Positions 43,653 through 54,045 of a DNA stretch of 64,000 bases are shown here, piece after piece (the stretch's first letter is position 1; every line of letters begins with the position of its first letter). Position numbers and translations under genes: made by a program. The DNA is from Clostridium sp. LS (lineage in GTDB: Bacteria > Bacillota > Clostridia > Clostridiales > Clostridiaceae). Below the pieces are notes generated by a model, which saw only the letters and a list, made by a program, of their open reading frames with translations, made no database searches and had not been told where the DNA came from. The stretch covers positions 62,001-126,000 of the forward strand of contig NZ_AUUU01000041.1 of NCBI RefSeq assembly GCF_002760435.1, written 5' to 3'.

Positions 43653-44495
43653 ATGATTGAAAATTTATTTATATTTTCAGGACTAGTTTTATTATCTGGA
43701 GCAGCGTATAGAGATAATAAACTTATAAAAATATCGAAATATCAAATTCAAAGTAATAAGGTTCCAAAGGAGTTTAATAAATTTAAAATAATCCAATTAT
43801 CCGATTTTCATAATTATATTTTTAACAAAAACAACTCTAGACTTGTTAAAAAGATATTGAAGGAAAATCCTGATATTATAGTTATGACTGGGGATATGGT
43901 TAATAAATATGACAAGGATTTTAATGTATTTTTGAACTTAGCAGAAACCTTAAGTAAAAAATATAAAATTTATTATATTATAGGAAATCACGAAAAAAGA
44001 TTAAAAAAAGAACATTTGAACTTACTTATTAAAAAGTTGACGAATCTTAACATTAATGTGGTTAATGATAAAAATGTAACCATTATTAGGAATAATGAAA
44101 GAATACATATTTACGGATTTGATATACCCTTATCGTTTTATAAAACAAAAAATAAACCTAAGAATATAGAAGAGGTTATTTATAAAGCACTAAATAAATG
44201 TGAAGAAAAAAATTATAATATTTTACTAGCGCATAATCCTTTGTTTTTTGATATATATGCAAAATACAATGTAGATTTAACATTATCAGGTCATGTTCAT
44301 GGAGGAATGATTAGACTGCCTTTTATTGGAGGACTGCTTTCTCCAGAAAGAAAGTTTTTTCCAAAGTATAGTGAAGGAGTTTATGAAATAAATAATAAAA
44401 AACTTATTGTTAGTAGAGGGTTAGGTTATAGCAAGCCAGGATTTAGAGTAAATAACATGCCTGAAATTGTAAGCATAACTTTATTGAATTTATAA
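43653..44495 (+). CDS. YkuE-like metallophosphoesterase
   Basis: A 280-residue calcineurin-type phosphoesterase with one N-terminal membrane segment (IENLFIFSGLVLLSGAAY). The five metal/catalytic motifs are present: QLSDFHN, MTGDMVN, IGNHEKR, LLAHNP and SGHVHGGMI. The family includes YkuE, a membrane-exported enzyme, and LpxH/PhoD relatives; the substrate here is unknown. The frame starts at 43641, but ATG 43653 follows GGGAG and is preferred. Confidence 0.88.
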   Translation: MIENLFIFSGLVLLSGAAYRDNKLIKISKYQIQSNKVPKEFNKFKIIQLSDFHNYIFNKNNSRLVKKILKENPDIIVMTGDMVNKYDKDFNVFLNLAETLSKKYKIYYIIGNHEKRLKKEHLNLLIKKLTNLNINVVNDKNVTIIRNNERIHIYGFDIPLSFYKTKNKPKNIEEVIYKALNKCEEKNYNILLAHNPLFFDIYAKYNVDLTLSGHVHGGMIRLPFIGGLLSPERKFFPKYSEGVYEINNKKLIVSRGLGYSKPGFRVNNMPEIVSITLLNL

Positions 44496-44599
44496 CACAC
44501 CATTTAAGGCTCTATTTTATTTCAACATTTAATTGAATAAAAAATTATTATAAACAAATAATATTTTTATAAATTAATGTAAAAATAGGAGTATAAATT

Positions 44600-45415
44600 A
44601 TGGGAAATAAAATGGTTGAATTTTTATCAGAAATTACTACAAAATCATTGCAAATAACTCCAGAAATATTGATTTTAGAATTTACTGTTGTGAATGCTTT
44701 TATTATAAGCAATAAGAATAATGAATGGGTACTTGTTGATACCGGACTTGAGAATTCGGCAGATTTTATAATTAAATGTGCAGAAGAAAAGTTTGGCAAA
44801 AACAGCAGGCCACAAGCTATAATTTTAACACATGGGCATTTCGACCACGTTGGATCAGTTATTACCTTATGCGACTATTATAATATTCCAGCATATATTC
44901 ATGAACTAGAACTTCCATATGTAACAGGAGTTAAAGATTATCCTTTAGCAGATCCAACAGTTGATGAGGGAATGGTTGCTAAAATATCAAGATCCTTCTC
45001 ACATACAAGTATTGATTTAGGTAAGCATGCTAAAGTACTCCCAAAAGATAACAGTGTTCCTGGATTACCGGATTGGAAATATATTCATACACCAGGGCAT
45101 AGTGAAGGACATATTTCGTTATATAAAGAAGAAGATAAAATCCTTATTGCAGGAGATGCTTTTTGTACAGTAAAACAAGAATCCATAATTTCTGTCTTAA
45201 CTCAAAACGAACAGATAAGTGGTCCTCCTAAATATCTTACAACAAATTGGGAAGCAGCAGAGGAATCTGTGAATGTATTGAGTGAGTTAAAACCTAATTT
45301 AGCCATTCCAAGTCATGGAAAACCTATGGAGGGTGATGAATTAACACAACATTTAAATTTGCTTAAGAATAATTTTAAAGATATAGCTAAACCAAGGCAT
45401 GGAAAGTTTGTTTAA
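44600..45415 (+). CDS. Metallo-beta-lactamase-fold hydrolase
   Basis: A 271-residue MBL-fold hydrolase. The metal motif THGHFDHVGS (HxHxDH) is complete, followed by HTPGHSEGHISLY, IAGDAFCT and a C-terminal IPSHGKPMEG histidine. It has no signal peptide. General relatives include glyoxalase II-like and quorum-quenching lactonase-like enzymes, so the substrate cannot be stated. It starts at ATG 44600 after AGGAG and is likely transcribed alone. Confidence 0.88.
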   Translation: MGNKMVEFLSEITTKSLQITPEILILEFTVVNAFIISNKNNEWVLVDTGLENSADFIIKCAEEKFGKNSRPQAIILTHGHFDHVGSVITLCDYYNIPAYIHELELPYVTGVKDYPLADPTVDEGMVAKISRSFSHTSIDLGKHAKVLPKDNSVPGLPDWKYIHTPGHSEGHISLYKEEDKILIAGDAFCTVKQESIISVLTQNEQISGPPKYLTTNWEAAEESVNVLSELKPNLAIPSHGKPMEGDELTQHLNLLKNNFKDIAKPRHGKFV

Positions 45416-45560
45416 AAGTAATTGTTAAAATATCTAAAAATAGAAATTTAATATTATTTTGTGAAGCGTTACATAATAAAAAATAACATATATTTTATAA
45501 ATACGGGAACAATAAATATACACTCATATATAAACATAATGTTTAAGGAGGTAATTATTT

Positions 45561-45938
45561 ATGGTGAATGATAAAGAACATTCAAGTAGAGAAAATTTCG
45601 GTAGCAAAAGTATTCTTGGTTGGTTAGGAAGATTAGCAATAACAGTAGTAATCTTAGGAATAACTTCATTTTTAACTCCAGGATTTAGTATTAGAGGCTT
45701 ATGGTCATTTATATTAGCTGCGATAGTGATTAGTATACTAGATTATTTAGTAGAAGCATTTATGGGAACTAGTGCATCGCCTTTTGGAAGAGGTATAAAA
45801 GGATTTATTATTGCTGCTATAATATTATATGTAACACAATTCTTTGTACCAGCTATGAGTGTGTCAATACTTGGTGCTATTTTAGCAGCGTTAGCTATTG
45901 GAATATTGGATGCAATATTGCCAGGTAAAGCAATGTAA
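45561..45938 (+). CDS. YvlD-like (phage holin family IV) membrane protein
   Basis: A 125-residue membrane protein with four hydrophobic segments separated by short loops (WLGRLAITVVILGITSFLTPGF, LWSFILAAIVISILDYLVEA, GFIIAAIILYVTQFFVPAM, ILGAILAALAIGILDAILPG). This is the DUF/holin-4 superfamily IV pattern of YvlD-type proteins, which belong to envelope-stress regulons in Bacillus and are not phage-linked here. It starts at ATG 45561 after AAGGAGG. Confidence 0.82.
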   Translation: MVNDKEHSSRENFGSKSILGWLGRLAITVVILGITSFLTPGFSIRGLWSFILAAIVISILDYLVEAFMGTSASPFGRGIKGFIIAAIILYVTQFFVPAMSVSILGAILAALAIGILDAILPGKAM

Positions 45939-45956
45939 AGAAATTAGGTTATAAAA

Positions 45957-45986
45957 ATAAGGATGAGTATATGCTCATCCTTATTT
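45957..45986. terminator. Bidirectional terminator
   Basis: AATAAGGATGAG and CTCATCCTTATT form a perfect 12-bp stem with a short loop between the convergent YvlD-like and VOC genes. Confidence 0.82.
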
Positions 45987-46016
45987 CGATTATAACACTT
46001 AAGTATAAAAGTAAAA

Positions 46017-46397
46017 CTATTCATGCAATTCTAAAGGTAGCCCATCTGGATCACTAAAAAAAGTGAATTTTTTTCCTGTATATTCATCTATTCTAATTGG
46101 CTCAGTATTTATACCATTTGCATTTAATTCTGCAACAACTTCTTCAATATTATCAACACAAAAAGCTAAATGTCTTAAACCGCAAGCCTCAGGATAAGAA
46201 GGCCTTTCAGGAGCATTAGGCATAGAAAAAAGTTCAATTTCACTATTACCTATTTTTAAATCTAATTTATAGGAATCTCTGTCTATTCGGTAATTCTCGC
46301 GTATAATCTTTAGTCCTAATATATTTACATAAAAATTCTTTGATACTTCATAGTTAGAAGCAATAATAGCAATATGATGTATTAAATTTAAATTCAT
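46017..46397 (-). CDS. VOC-superfamily (glyoxalase-like) protein
   Basis: A 126-residue single vicinal-oxygen-chelate protein with two beta-alpha-beta-beta-beta units. Metal ligands are probable in LIHHIAIIA (H), LRHLAFCVD (H) and DPDGLPLELHE (E). The block EACGLRHLAFCVDNIEEVV is typical of the YaeR/GloA-like subgroup. The frame extends upstream to 46466, but ATG 46397 has AAGGAG just before it. The substrate is unknown. Confidence 0.85.
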   Translation of the reverse strand: MNLNLIHHIAIIASNYEVSKNFYVNILGLKIIRENYRIDRDSYKLDLKIGNSEIELFSMPNAPERPSYPEACGLRHLAFCVDNIEEVVAELNANGINTEPIRIDEYTGKKFTFFSDPDGLPLELHE

Positions 46398-46614
46398 AGA
46401 ATTTCTCCTTTTGTTATAATATTTTTTATAATCTATAAAATGTTCTCTTAAAATATTATATAACATTTTAGGTATAAGCTAGCAAATTTATTGATAATTA
46501 ATAATAATAAGAGTAGTATATATTAAAAGAAAAATAAGTTATCTAATCAGTAATAATAATAAAAATAATGATATGTATTAAAATAATTTCAATGTATAAA
46601 AATGGAGGGATTAA

Positions 46615-47808
46615 ATGAAGTATGATTTTGAAACTTTAGTATCTAGAAAAAACATTGGTTCAAGTAAGTGGAATTTGATGAATAAATATAATATGGATAT
46701 TGATGAGAACATAATACCTCTATCTGTTGCCGATATGGAATTTAAGAATCCTCCAGAAATTACTGAGGGATTAAAGAAATATATTGACTCTAGTATATTT
46801 GGATATACAATTGCAACAGAAGCTTACTATAAATCCATATGCAATTGGATGGAAAGAAGGCATGATTGGAAAATTGCTAAAGAATCAATTATAGAATTTG
46901 CAGGTGTTGTTCCTGCTCTGTATATGATTATTAGAGCTTTAACAAATCAAGAAGATAATGTTCTTGTTTTGTCTCCAGTGTATTATCCTTTTTACAAAGC
47001 TATTACTCTTAATAAAAGAAATCTTATTAAGTCTGAGCTAGTACATTGTGGAGATCATTATGAAATTGATTTTGAAGATTTTGAAGAGAATGCAAAATTA
47101 GAAAACACAAAACTATTCATTTTATGTAATCCTCATAATCCTGTTGGAAGAGTTTGGACAAAAGATGAATTGATAAAAATAGGCAGAATATGTATAGAGA
47201 ATAATATACTAATCGTATCTGATGAAATTCATTCTGATTTAATAATGCCAGGATTTAAACATACTGTTTTTGCAAATATCTCTGAAGAATTTGCTAATCA
47301 TTCAGTAATTTGTACTGCGCCAAGTAAAACTTTTAATTTGGCAGGACTTCAAGTTTCCAATATCATTGTATCAAATAAAAAAATTAGAGATAAAATTGTA
47401 ACTGAGCGAAGGTTATCTACAGGTAACATGGGATTAAATATTTTTGCATATAAGGCTTGCGAAATTGCCTACAATGAGTGCGAAGAATGGCTAGAGGAAC
47501 TTTTGGAAGTTATAAATAAAAATAAAAATTTAGTGGAAGAGTTTGTAAAAACAAATCTGCCTCTTATTAAAGTTATTAATATGGAGGGTACATATCTTCA
47601 ATGGTTAGACTTTAGAAATTTGGAAAAAGATCATAAAGCCTTAGAAAAATTTATGACAACTGAAGCTATGCTATTCTTAGATGAAGGATATATTTTTGGA
47701 GATGAAGGAAGAGGTTTTGAAAGAATTAATTTAGCATGTCCAACAAGTGTGTTACAAAAGGCATTAGAACGTTTATTGGAAGCTGTAAAAAGGTGTTATA
47801 AAGAATAA
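46615..47808 (+). CDS. MalY/PatB-family C-S lyase (PLP enzyme)
   Basis: A 397-residue fold-type I PLP enzyme of the MalY/PatB group, which cleaves cystathionine or cysteine S-conjugates (beta-elimination). Features are IPLSVADMEFKNPPEI at the N-terminus, LCNPHNPVGRVW, IVSDEIHSDLIMPG (the PLP-binding aspartate) and the Schiff-base lysine K238 in APSKTFNLAGLQ. A C-terminal arginine-containing segment (GRGFERINLACP) binds the substrate carboxylate. It starts at ATG 46615 after GGAGGG. Confidence 0.92.
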   Translation: MKYDFETLVSRKNIGSSKWNLMNKYNMDIDENIIPLSVADMEFKNPPEITEGLKKYIDSSIFGYTIATEAYYKSICNWMERRHDWKIAKESIIEFAGVVPALYMIIRALTNQEDNVLVLSPVYYPFYKAITLNKRNLIKSELVHCGDHYEIDFEDFEENAKLENTKLFILCNPHNPVGRVWTKDELIKIGRICIENNILIVSDEIHSDLIMPGFKHTVFANISEEFANHSVICTAPSKTFNLAGLQVSNIIVSNKKIRDKIVTERRLSTGNMGLNIFAYKACEIAYNECEEWLEELLEVINKNKNLVEEFVKTNLPLIKVINMEGTYLQWLDFRNLEKDHKALEKFMTTEAMLFLDEGYIFGDEGRGFERINLACPTSVLQKALERLLEAVKRCYKE

Positions 47809-47939
47809 GAGACGAACTTTATTAATTAAGAAATATTTTAATTAGGAATTATTGACAATCTTTATTGAAGAGTATAACATAAAAATAATTAGCAGACAGA
47901 AAAAATAAAAATGTGTCTTACAAGAAGGTTGGGATTTTT

Positions 47940-48449
47940 ATGAGCATCACAAAAAGGCCAAATATTAAACTTCCACTATCAAAGAAGGATAAAGCCTTAA
48001 TTATAGCAGCAACAGTTCCCATTATATTTATAATAATATATTTAAAAATGGTTTGGAGTAATATTCCTGAAATTATACCAACTCATTTTGGGTTTTCCGG
48101 AGCACCCGATGCTTATGGAAATAAAACCAGTTTATTTATAATAATAGGAATTTGCACAAGTCTCCATATAATTTTTGTTTTATTAAGCAAAGTTCCTAAA
48201 TTCTATAACTATCCAGTTTCAATTACAGAAGAAAATGCAAAAGATTTATATAAGGTTGGGCGTCAATTAATTCTTTTAATTGATTTAGAAGTATCATTTA
48301 TGCTGAGTATATTAACATGGCAAAACATACAAACTGCTATGGGAAATAGACAAGGAGTAAGCCCTATCATGTCTGTGGCAATTATAGTAATTACCTTTGC
48401 TACTGTAATATATGGAATTATAAATATGATTAAAGTTCAAAGTAAGTGA
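47940..48449 (+). CDS. DUF1648-domain membrane protein
   Basis: A 169-residue membrane protein with four hydrophobic segments. The first two enclose the DUF1648 motif IIPTHFGFSGAPDAYGNKTSL, typical of SdpI-like and related envelope proteins. The frame opens at GTG 47913; I prefer ATG 47940 because it gives the shorter N-terminus next to the first membrane segment, though the ribosome site (AAGGTTGGG) is not decisive. Related proteins act in immunity to secreted toxins, but there is no toxin gene nearby. Confidence 0.75.
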   Translation: MSITKRPNIKLPLSKKDKALIIAATVPIIFIIIYLKMVWSNIPEIIPTHFGFSGAPDAYGNKTSLFIIIGICTSLHIIFVLLSKVPKFYNYPVSITEENAKDLYKVGRQLILLIDLEVSFMLSILTWQNIQTAMGNRQGVSPIMSVAIIVITFATVIYGIINMIKVQSK

Positions 48450-48492
48450 TATAAATTAGCCTTGTTAATAAAAAATATTAGTAAAATTAAAG

Positions 48493-48525
48493 TGCAGTAG
48501 CAAAAAATAAATGCTACTGCATTTA
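48493..48525 (+). terminator. Terminator after the DUF1648 gene
   Basis: TGCAGTAGCA (48493-48502) and TGCTACTGCA (48512-48521) form a perfect 10-bp stem followed by T-rich sequence. Confidence 0.85.
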
Positions 48526-49049
48526 TTTTTGTGAGAATTTATATATATTTGTATAAATTTTTATATTTGGATTAGATAGATAATTATTCCACGTGCGAGA
48601 AAATAGGATTATAATGGAGTATATAGTCTAATAAATTATGGGGTGTTTTATGCTTATTATGTCTATAATGGGAACTTCATTCTATTAGATAAAAAAATTT
48701 AAATGCTAAATAAGGTTTAGGATAATGAAAGATTAACCGTATCATAAGCGACTGCGGTTTTATTGTTTAGGTCAAAAGCATTATCTCCATATTTCAAATT
48801 AACCATTTTTTTGCAAGAGAATATAGTAGTTCTTTGCATTATGATTTATATTTTAAGAGATAGTATAAGCTATAAAAGATGGAAATTAGATATGTAGATG
48901 ATTATTGGCCATGAACGATTAAAAAAGTAGAATGTAAAGGAATTTATATTTTCAACATGGAAATTAATAATCAGATGTTGGTATATATTAAAGTAAGCTT
49001 GAATTTACATTTTGCTCGTCAAGCGAATAGTATAGAAGAGGTGATATAT
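48526..49049. other. Non-coding stretch upstream of the STAND gene
   Basis: About 520 bases show no supported gene. A small hairpin AACCG/CGGTT (48735-48758) is followed by TTTATT and may be a remnant terminator. Base composition is slightly less A/T-rich than in neighbouring gaps. The open frame of the STAND gene continues here to 48957 but lacks a ribosome site. Confidence 0.5.
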
Positions 49050-52000
49050 ATGGTTAAACCAAATTGGGATGTCTTTAAAGCAAAATTTAGCGAAAATCCT
49101 CAAAATAATTTCGAATGGTTTTGTTATTTACTATTCTGTAAAGAATTTAATATAGAGTATGGAATATTTAGATATAAAAATCAGTCAGCTATAGAAACAA
49201 ATCCGATTGAGATTAATGATGAGGATGTAGTTGCGTGGCAAGCAAAATTCTATGAAACATCGCTTTCAAATCATAAAGAAGATTTAGAGGATACATTAAA
49301 TAAACTAAAGAGGGATTATCCTAACGTGAATAAGTTATATATCTACTCTAATCAGGAGTGGGGACAAAATAAAGGACAGATGCCTCAAGGACTAAAAGAC
49401 ATTGAAAAGCTAGCAAAAGAATTAGATATTAGTTTAGAGTGGAAATTAGCTAGCTTCTTTGAATCTGAATTTGTTACAGTAAAAAATGATATTATTTCGG
49501 AGCACTTTTTTACATTTGAAAAAAACATATTTTCAACATTAGAAGAAATGCAGAAGCATAGCAAGAATTTATTAAGATTCATAGATACTGATATTTCTTT
49601 TAACGAGAAAAAATTTGAGATTAAGAGAGAAAATGAATTGAAACAGCTCGTTAATGGTTCTAATCAAGTATATATTATCAGTGGTGCAGGTGGGGTTGGA
49701 AAAACTGTCTTAATAAAAAAATTATACGAACGCTTCGAAGAAAATGCTCCATTCTATATCTTTAAGGCCACAGAATTTGAGTTGAGAAATATCAATGATG
49801 TATTTGGTGATTTCAATTTGAATGATTTTCTTAATGTTCATAAAGATGTGGAACATAAGACAATAGTAGTTGACTCAGCTGAAAAACTACTGGATTTAAA
49901 AAATACAGACCCCTTCAAAGAGTTGTTATCAGCAATAGTTGAAGATAAATGGAAAGTTATTTTTACAACTCGAGATGCTTATCTCAAAGATCTTAACTAC
50001 CAATTTTTTGAGATTTACAAAATTGCTCCATTAAATATTGGTATACACCCTTTAGAACAAGATGAACTAGACACTATCTCTAATGAGAACGCTTTTACAT
50101 TACCTAAAGATGAGAAATTACTAGAACTGATTAGGAATCCTTTCTATCTTAATGAATATTTGAAATTCTATAAGGATATTGATGAGATTGATTATGTTGA
50201 ATTTAAATCAAAGTTGTGGGAGCAAAGAATTAAAAAAAGTAAACCTGAAAGAGAAAAGTGCTTTTTAGAGATTGCTTCTCAAAGGGCGAATACAGGTCAG
50301 TTTTTTGTTCAGGTAAAAACTGAAATAGCTAATTATTGTGATGAATTAATGAGTGATGGAATGCTGGGATATGAGGAAGTAGGCTATTTTATAACTCATG
50401 ATATTTATGAAGAATGGGCGCTAGAAAAAATTATAAATAGAGAATTTACTAATATGTCTGATGAATATGGTTTTTTTGTGTCAATTGGAGAATCGTTGCC
50501 TATAAGAAGGTGTTTAAGAAATTGGATATCAGAAAAACTATTACTCGAAAGCCGTGAAATTGTAGAATTCATTGAAGATACTATTAAGAATAATGAGATT
50601 GAGTCTTTTTGGAAAGATGAGTTATTCGCTTCTGTTTTACTTTCAGATTATTCAAGAAACTTTTTTGAAGTTTTTAAGAATGAATTATTATCAAATCAGT
50701 GTGGGCTTTTAAAAAGATTAACGTTTATATTAAGGATTGCTTGTAAAGAAGTTGATGATGAATTTTTCAAGCGATTAGGTATAAAAAACATAAATCTGTT
50801 TACTCTCGAGCACATTCTGACCAAGCCTAAAGGATTTGGATGGGAGGCATTAATCGAGTTTATATACAATAACATTGAGGAAATTGGAATTGAGAACATT
50901 AATTTTGTATTACCTTTAATTTATGATTGGAGCGACAAAATTAAAAGTGGAATTACTACTAGGTATGCTGGTCTTATTGCTCTAATATTTTATCAGGAAG
51001 TTATCCAAAAGGACATTTACTATTCACAAGATAATACATTAGAATTTATTTTTAAAACAATTATAAACAGCTCTCATGAATTGAAATGTGAATTACAAGA
51101 TATTATAAAAGAAATATTAAGCAATAAATGGAAGAATCATAGAGACCCATATTACGATTTAGTTAAGTTAATTTTGACTACGCTTGATGGTTTACCAATC
51201 TGTAAAGTATTACCGAAAGAAATCTTGGAGTTAGCTGATTTATTTTGGACTTATACACCAAAAGAAAATCAGTTATTTTCAGGCTGGAGCGGTGATCCCG
51301 AATATGATTTTGGTATAGAAAACGACTATGGAGATTATCATCCTGTGAGTGCGTATCAAAGCCCTATTTACTGGCTATTACAGGTTAGAACAAAAGAAAC
51401 TATTGACTTCATAATAAATTTTACAAATAAATCTGTAAATAAGTATATTACATCAAATCTAGCCTCTACACTTGATGTGATAACTGAAGTTGTAGTTAAG
51501 TTAAATGACCAAAATCATAAAAAACAGTATAGTAGTCAATGCTTGTGGGAGATTTACAGAGGGACGAGTTCTCCGGTAAGTCCAAACTTGTTGCAATCTA
51601 TTCACATGGCGTTAGAAAAATTTCTTCTAGAAGTAGCAGAGAAAACAGAAGCTGAAGTGTTAGTAAGTTGGTTAAATTATCTACTAGAATTTTCTGAGAG
51701 TGCCTCAATTTCATCAGTAGTGACAAGTATTGTGTTGGCATATCCAGAAAAAACATTTGATACTGCAAAAATCTTATTTAGAACTAGAGAATTCATTATC
51801 AATGATATTCATAGACTTGATTCAGAGCAAGGTGCTAAAACACTATATTCAATAGGACAAAACTGGGGCTTTAGCCAAAATAGTATATATGATAATGAGA
51901 GGTTAAAGACTTGTGATGATAAGCATCGAAAGTGGTGTTTAGAAAGCTTATTTCTAAACTATCAAGTTTTTGCAATGCAAGAATTAGGAGAGGAAGAGAC

Positions 52001-53801
52001 TAATAAACGTCAGAAAATTCTATGGGATATTCTAGATGATTATTATAATAAACTACCACCAGACTCTGAACAGGATGAAACTGATAAGACTTGGAGATTG
52101 TTTTTAGCAAGAATGGATAGACGGAAGATGAAAATAAATACTGAAGAGACTGATGGTGGTATTCTAATTCAGTTTGAGCCAGAGATAGAACCAGAAATTG
52201 ATGAGTTTAGAGAGGAAAATCAAAAGACATATGACGAACATATGAGATATGTTCCATTGAAGCTATGGGCTGATTTCAAATTCAAAAATGATGAAAAATC
52301 AAAGAAATATGAGCAGTATGATAGCAATCCCCAAAATGCATTAGATGAAGTTAGGGAAATATTAAAAAGACTTAACGAGCCTTATAACCCAGAGCTTACT
52401 CAAACAACACACGCTGAAAATGAGAGATTCCATTTATTTAATTACCAAATACCATCATGTGTATGTGCGGTGTTAGTTGAGCATTATATCGATAAATTGA
52501 ATGATGAAGATAAAAAATTTTGCAAGGACGTTGTAATTGAAAAAGTGATATCCTGTGTACAGCCTAATTATTTCTATCAAGTAGGGGATGGTGTGCAGGA
52601 AGCAATTGCTTCATTACCAAAGCTGATGAAGTTATATCCCGAGGATAAGGACACTATAAAACTATTGCTATTACTTATACTGTTTAAGGATGAATCAGTT
52701 GGGGGAATTCTATCAACTGAAAGATTCAACGTTTTTCCTATGATAGCAATACATCAATTATGGGAAATCGAATTTGATGATGCGCATTCATTATTATTGG
52801 GTTATCTAGTATTCAAGTACAGATATAATGAATTAATAAGTGAAATTCGAAAAGAGAGCTATGAAAATGGAATTTATAAACCTGATTTAGGAGGATTATT
52901 GAATAGATTTCTAACTGTAAATGAGGTGAACCTAAATAAGATGGTTAATAACGAATTATCCATTTCAGATTTAGGTAATATTCAAGAACTTGATTTGTTT
53001 ATATTATCGAATGCTTTGAAATTGATGCCTAGCAAGTTAAAGGATAGAGGGCATATCGCTATTGCTTATGAGATAATATCTGTGTTTGCAAGAACGCTAA
53101 CGCAGAGTAGGGGTGGTAATAAAGTTGATTACATGGTACGTAATGACTTTTTAAAGAAATACGCTTACCTTGTTTTGGGTTCAGAAAGTAGTGAAGTTGC
53201 CCAATTGATTCAACCATTTATAGATAATTTCAATTCATCAGAATCAATTGCAGAGATGTTTCAAGAATTTATTTATGCTGAAGATAGATTGAATAGTTAT
53301 GATAATTTTTGGTTAGTATGGAATCAGTTCAAAGATAAAATAATTGAATTAACTGTTAATGGGGTAAATAAGTGGTATCTAGATGAAATTATTAAAAGTT
53401 ACTTATTTGCACAAACACGATGGAACGATAATGCTAAAGGATGGCATACATTGAAATTAACAAACATGAGATTGATAAAGGATGTATCTGAGCAGATAGG
53501 TCAACATCCTTCAGTCCTATATTCTATATCTAAACTATTGAATGATATTGGGAGTTCATTTGTCGCTGATGGACTAATATGGATATCTAATATGTTATCG
53601 AAGCATTCAAAATATGAAACTTTAAAGATCGAAAGGAATACTTCTTATTATCTAGAAAACTTGGTAAGAAAGTACGTTTATAAAGAGCGAGAAAAGATTA
53701 AGAAGAACAAACGGTTAAAGCAGAAAATTCTAGTTATACTAAATTTCCTAGTAGAAAAAGGTTCAACTGTTGGCTATATCCTTAGAGAAAATATTATTTA
53801 G
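49050..53801 (+). CDS. Large PD-(D/E)xK nuclease-STAND NTPase (candidate anti-phage protein)
   Basis: A 1583-residue three-part protein. Residues 1-145 look like a restriction-endonuclease-like domain of the Mrr/Cap4 kind: FEWF (E22), E49 and W-Q64-A-K66-F form an E...QxK core. Residues about 190-520 are a STAND/NACHT-type P-loop NTPase: Walker A GAGGVGKT (212-219), hhhhD Walker B TIVVDSAEKL, an arginine-containing FTTRDAYL, RNPFYLNEYL and a winged-helix FITHDIYEEWAL. The remaining thousand residues are helical without recognised motifs and should be the sensor. Residues of the frame upstream of 49050 lack a ribosome site; GAGGTGAT precedes this ATG. This is the layout of Avs-like defence proteins. 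I do not recognise a named subtype. Confidence 0.7.
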   Translation: MVKPNWDVFKAKFSENPQNNFEWFCYLLFCKEFNIEYGIFRYKNQSAIETNPIEINDEDVVAWQAKFYETSLSNHKEDLEDTLNKLKRDYPNVNKLYIYSNQEWGQNKGQMPQGLKDIEKLAKELDISLEWKLASFFESEFVTVKNDIISEHFFTFEKNIFSTLEEMQKHSKNLLRFIDTDISFNEKKFEIKRENELKQLVNGSNQVYIISGAGGVGKTVLIKKLYERFEENAPFYIFKATEFELRNINDVFGDFNLNDFLNVHKDVEHKTIVVDSAEKLLDLKNTDPFKELLSAIVEDKWKVIFTTRDAYLKDLNYQFFEIYKIAPLNIGIHPLEQDELDTISNENAFTLPKDEKLLELIRNPFYLNEYLKFYKDIDEIDYVEFKSKLWEQRIKKSKPEREKCFLEIASQRANTGQFFVQVKTEIANYCDELMSDGMLGYEEVGYFITHDIYEEWALEKIINREFTNMSDEYGFFVSIGESLPIRRCLRNWISEKLLLESREIVEFIEDTIKNNEIESFWKDELFASVLLSDYSRNFFEVFKNELLSNQCGLLKRLTFILRIACKEVDDEFFKRLGIKNINLFTLEHILTKPKGFGWEALIEFIYNNIEEIGIENINFVLPLIYDWSDKIKSGITTRYAGLIALIFYQEVIQKDIYYSQDNTLEFIFKTIINSSHELKCELQDIIKEILSNKWKNHRDPYYDLVKLILTTLDGLPICKVLPKEILELADLFWTYTPKENQLFSGWSGDPEYDFGIENDYGDYHPVSAYQSPIYWLLQVRTKETIDFIINFTNKSVNKYITSNLASTLDVITEVVVKLNDQNHKKQYSSQCLWEIYRGTSSPVSPNLLQSIHMALEKFLLEVAEKTEAEVLVSWLNYLLEFSESASISSVVTSIVLAYPEKTFDTAKILFRTREFIINDIHRLDSEQGAKTLYSIGQNWGFSQNSIYDNERLKTCDDKHRKWCLESLFLNYQVFAMQELGEEETNKRQKILWDILDDYYNKLPPDSEQDETDKTWRLFLARMDRRKMKINTEETDGGILIQFEPEIEPEIDEFREENQKTYDEHMRYVPLKLWADFKFKNDEKSKKYEQYDSNPQNALDEVREILKRLNEPYNPELTQTTHAENERFHLFNYQIPSCVCAVLVEHYIDKLNDEDKKFCKDVVIEKVISCVQPNYFYQVGDGVQEAIASLPKLMKLYPEDKDTIKLLLLLILFKDESVGGILSTERFNVFPMIAIHQLWEIEFDDAHSLLLGYLVFKYRYNELISEIRKESYENGIYKPDLGGLLNRFLTVNEVNLNKMVNNELSISDLGNIQELDLFILSNALKLMPSKLKDRGHIAIAYEIISVFARTLTQSRGGNKVDYMVRNDFLKKYAYLVLGSESSEVAQLIQPFIDNFNSSESIAEMFQEFIYAEDRLNSYDNFWLVWNQFKDKIIELTVNGVNKWYLDEIIKSYLFAQTRWNDNAKGWHTLKLTNMRLIKDVSEQIGQHPSVLYSISKLLNDIGSSFVADGLIWISNMLSKHSKYETLKIERNTSYYLENLVRKYVYKEREKIKKNKRLKQKILVILNFLVEKGSTVGYILRENII

Positions 53802-54045
53802 ATTGACTAAAATATGCTTAAAGTAGAAATGGAGTTTATTACCAATTAAGAAAACGGACTTTGATACAGTACGATGAACCAGATTATAAATTCATATAAT
53901 CTACTCAGAATGACTTTATGTAGTAACTAATAAAAGAAGTTTTTTGATAAACGAATATGATGATAGTAACAAAACATTTTATAATCGAATCATAACTATA
54001 TAAATGTAAATTGCTTTTATTTAATGAGGTTTAAGGAGTGATGTA

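Noticed and set aside
48957..49049. N-terminal extension of the STAND protein from ATG 48957
   Set aside because: There is no ribosome site before 48957, while GAGGTGAT lies correctly before ATG 49050. The extra 31 residues do not look like part of the nuclease domain.
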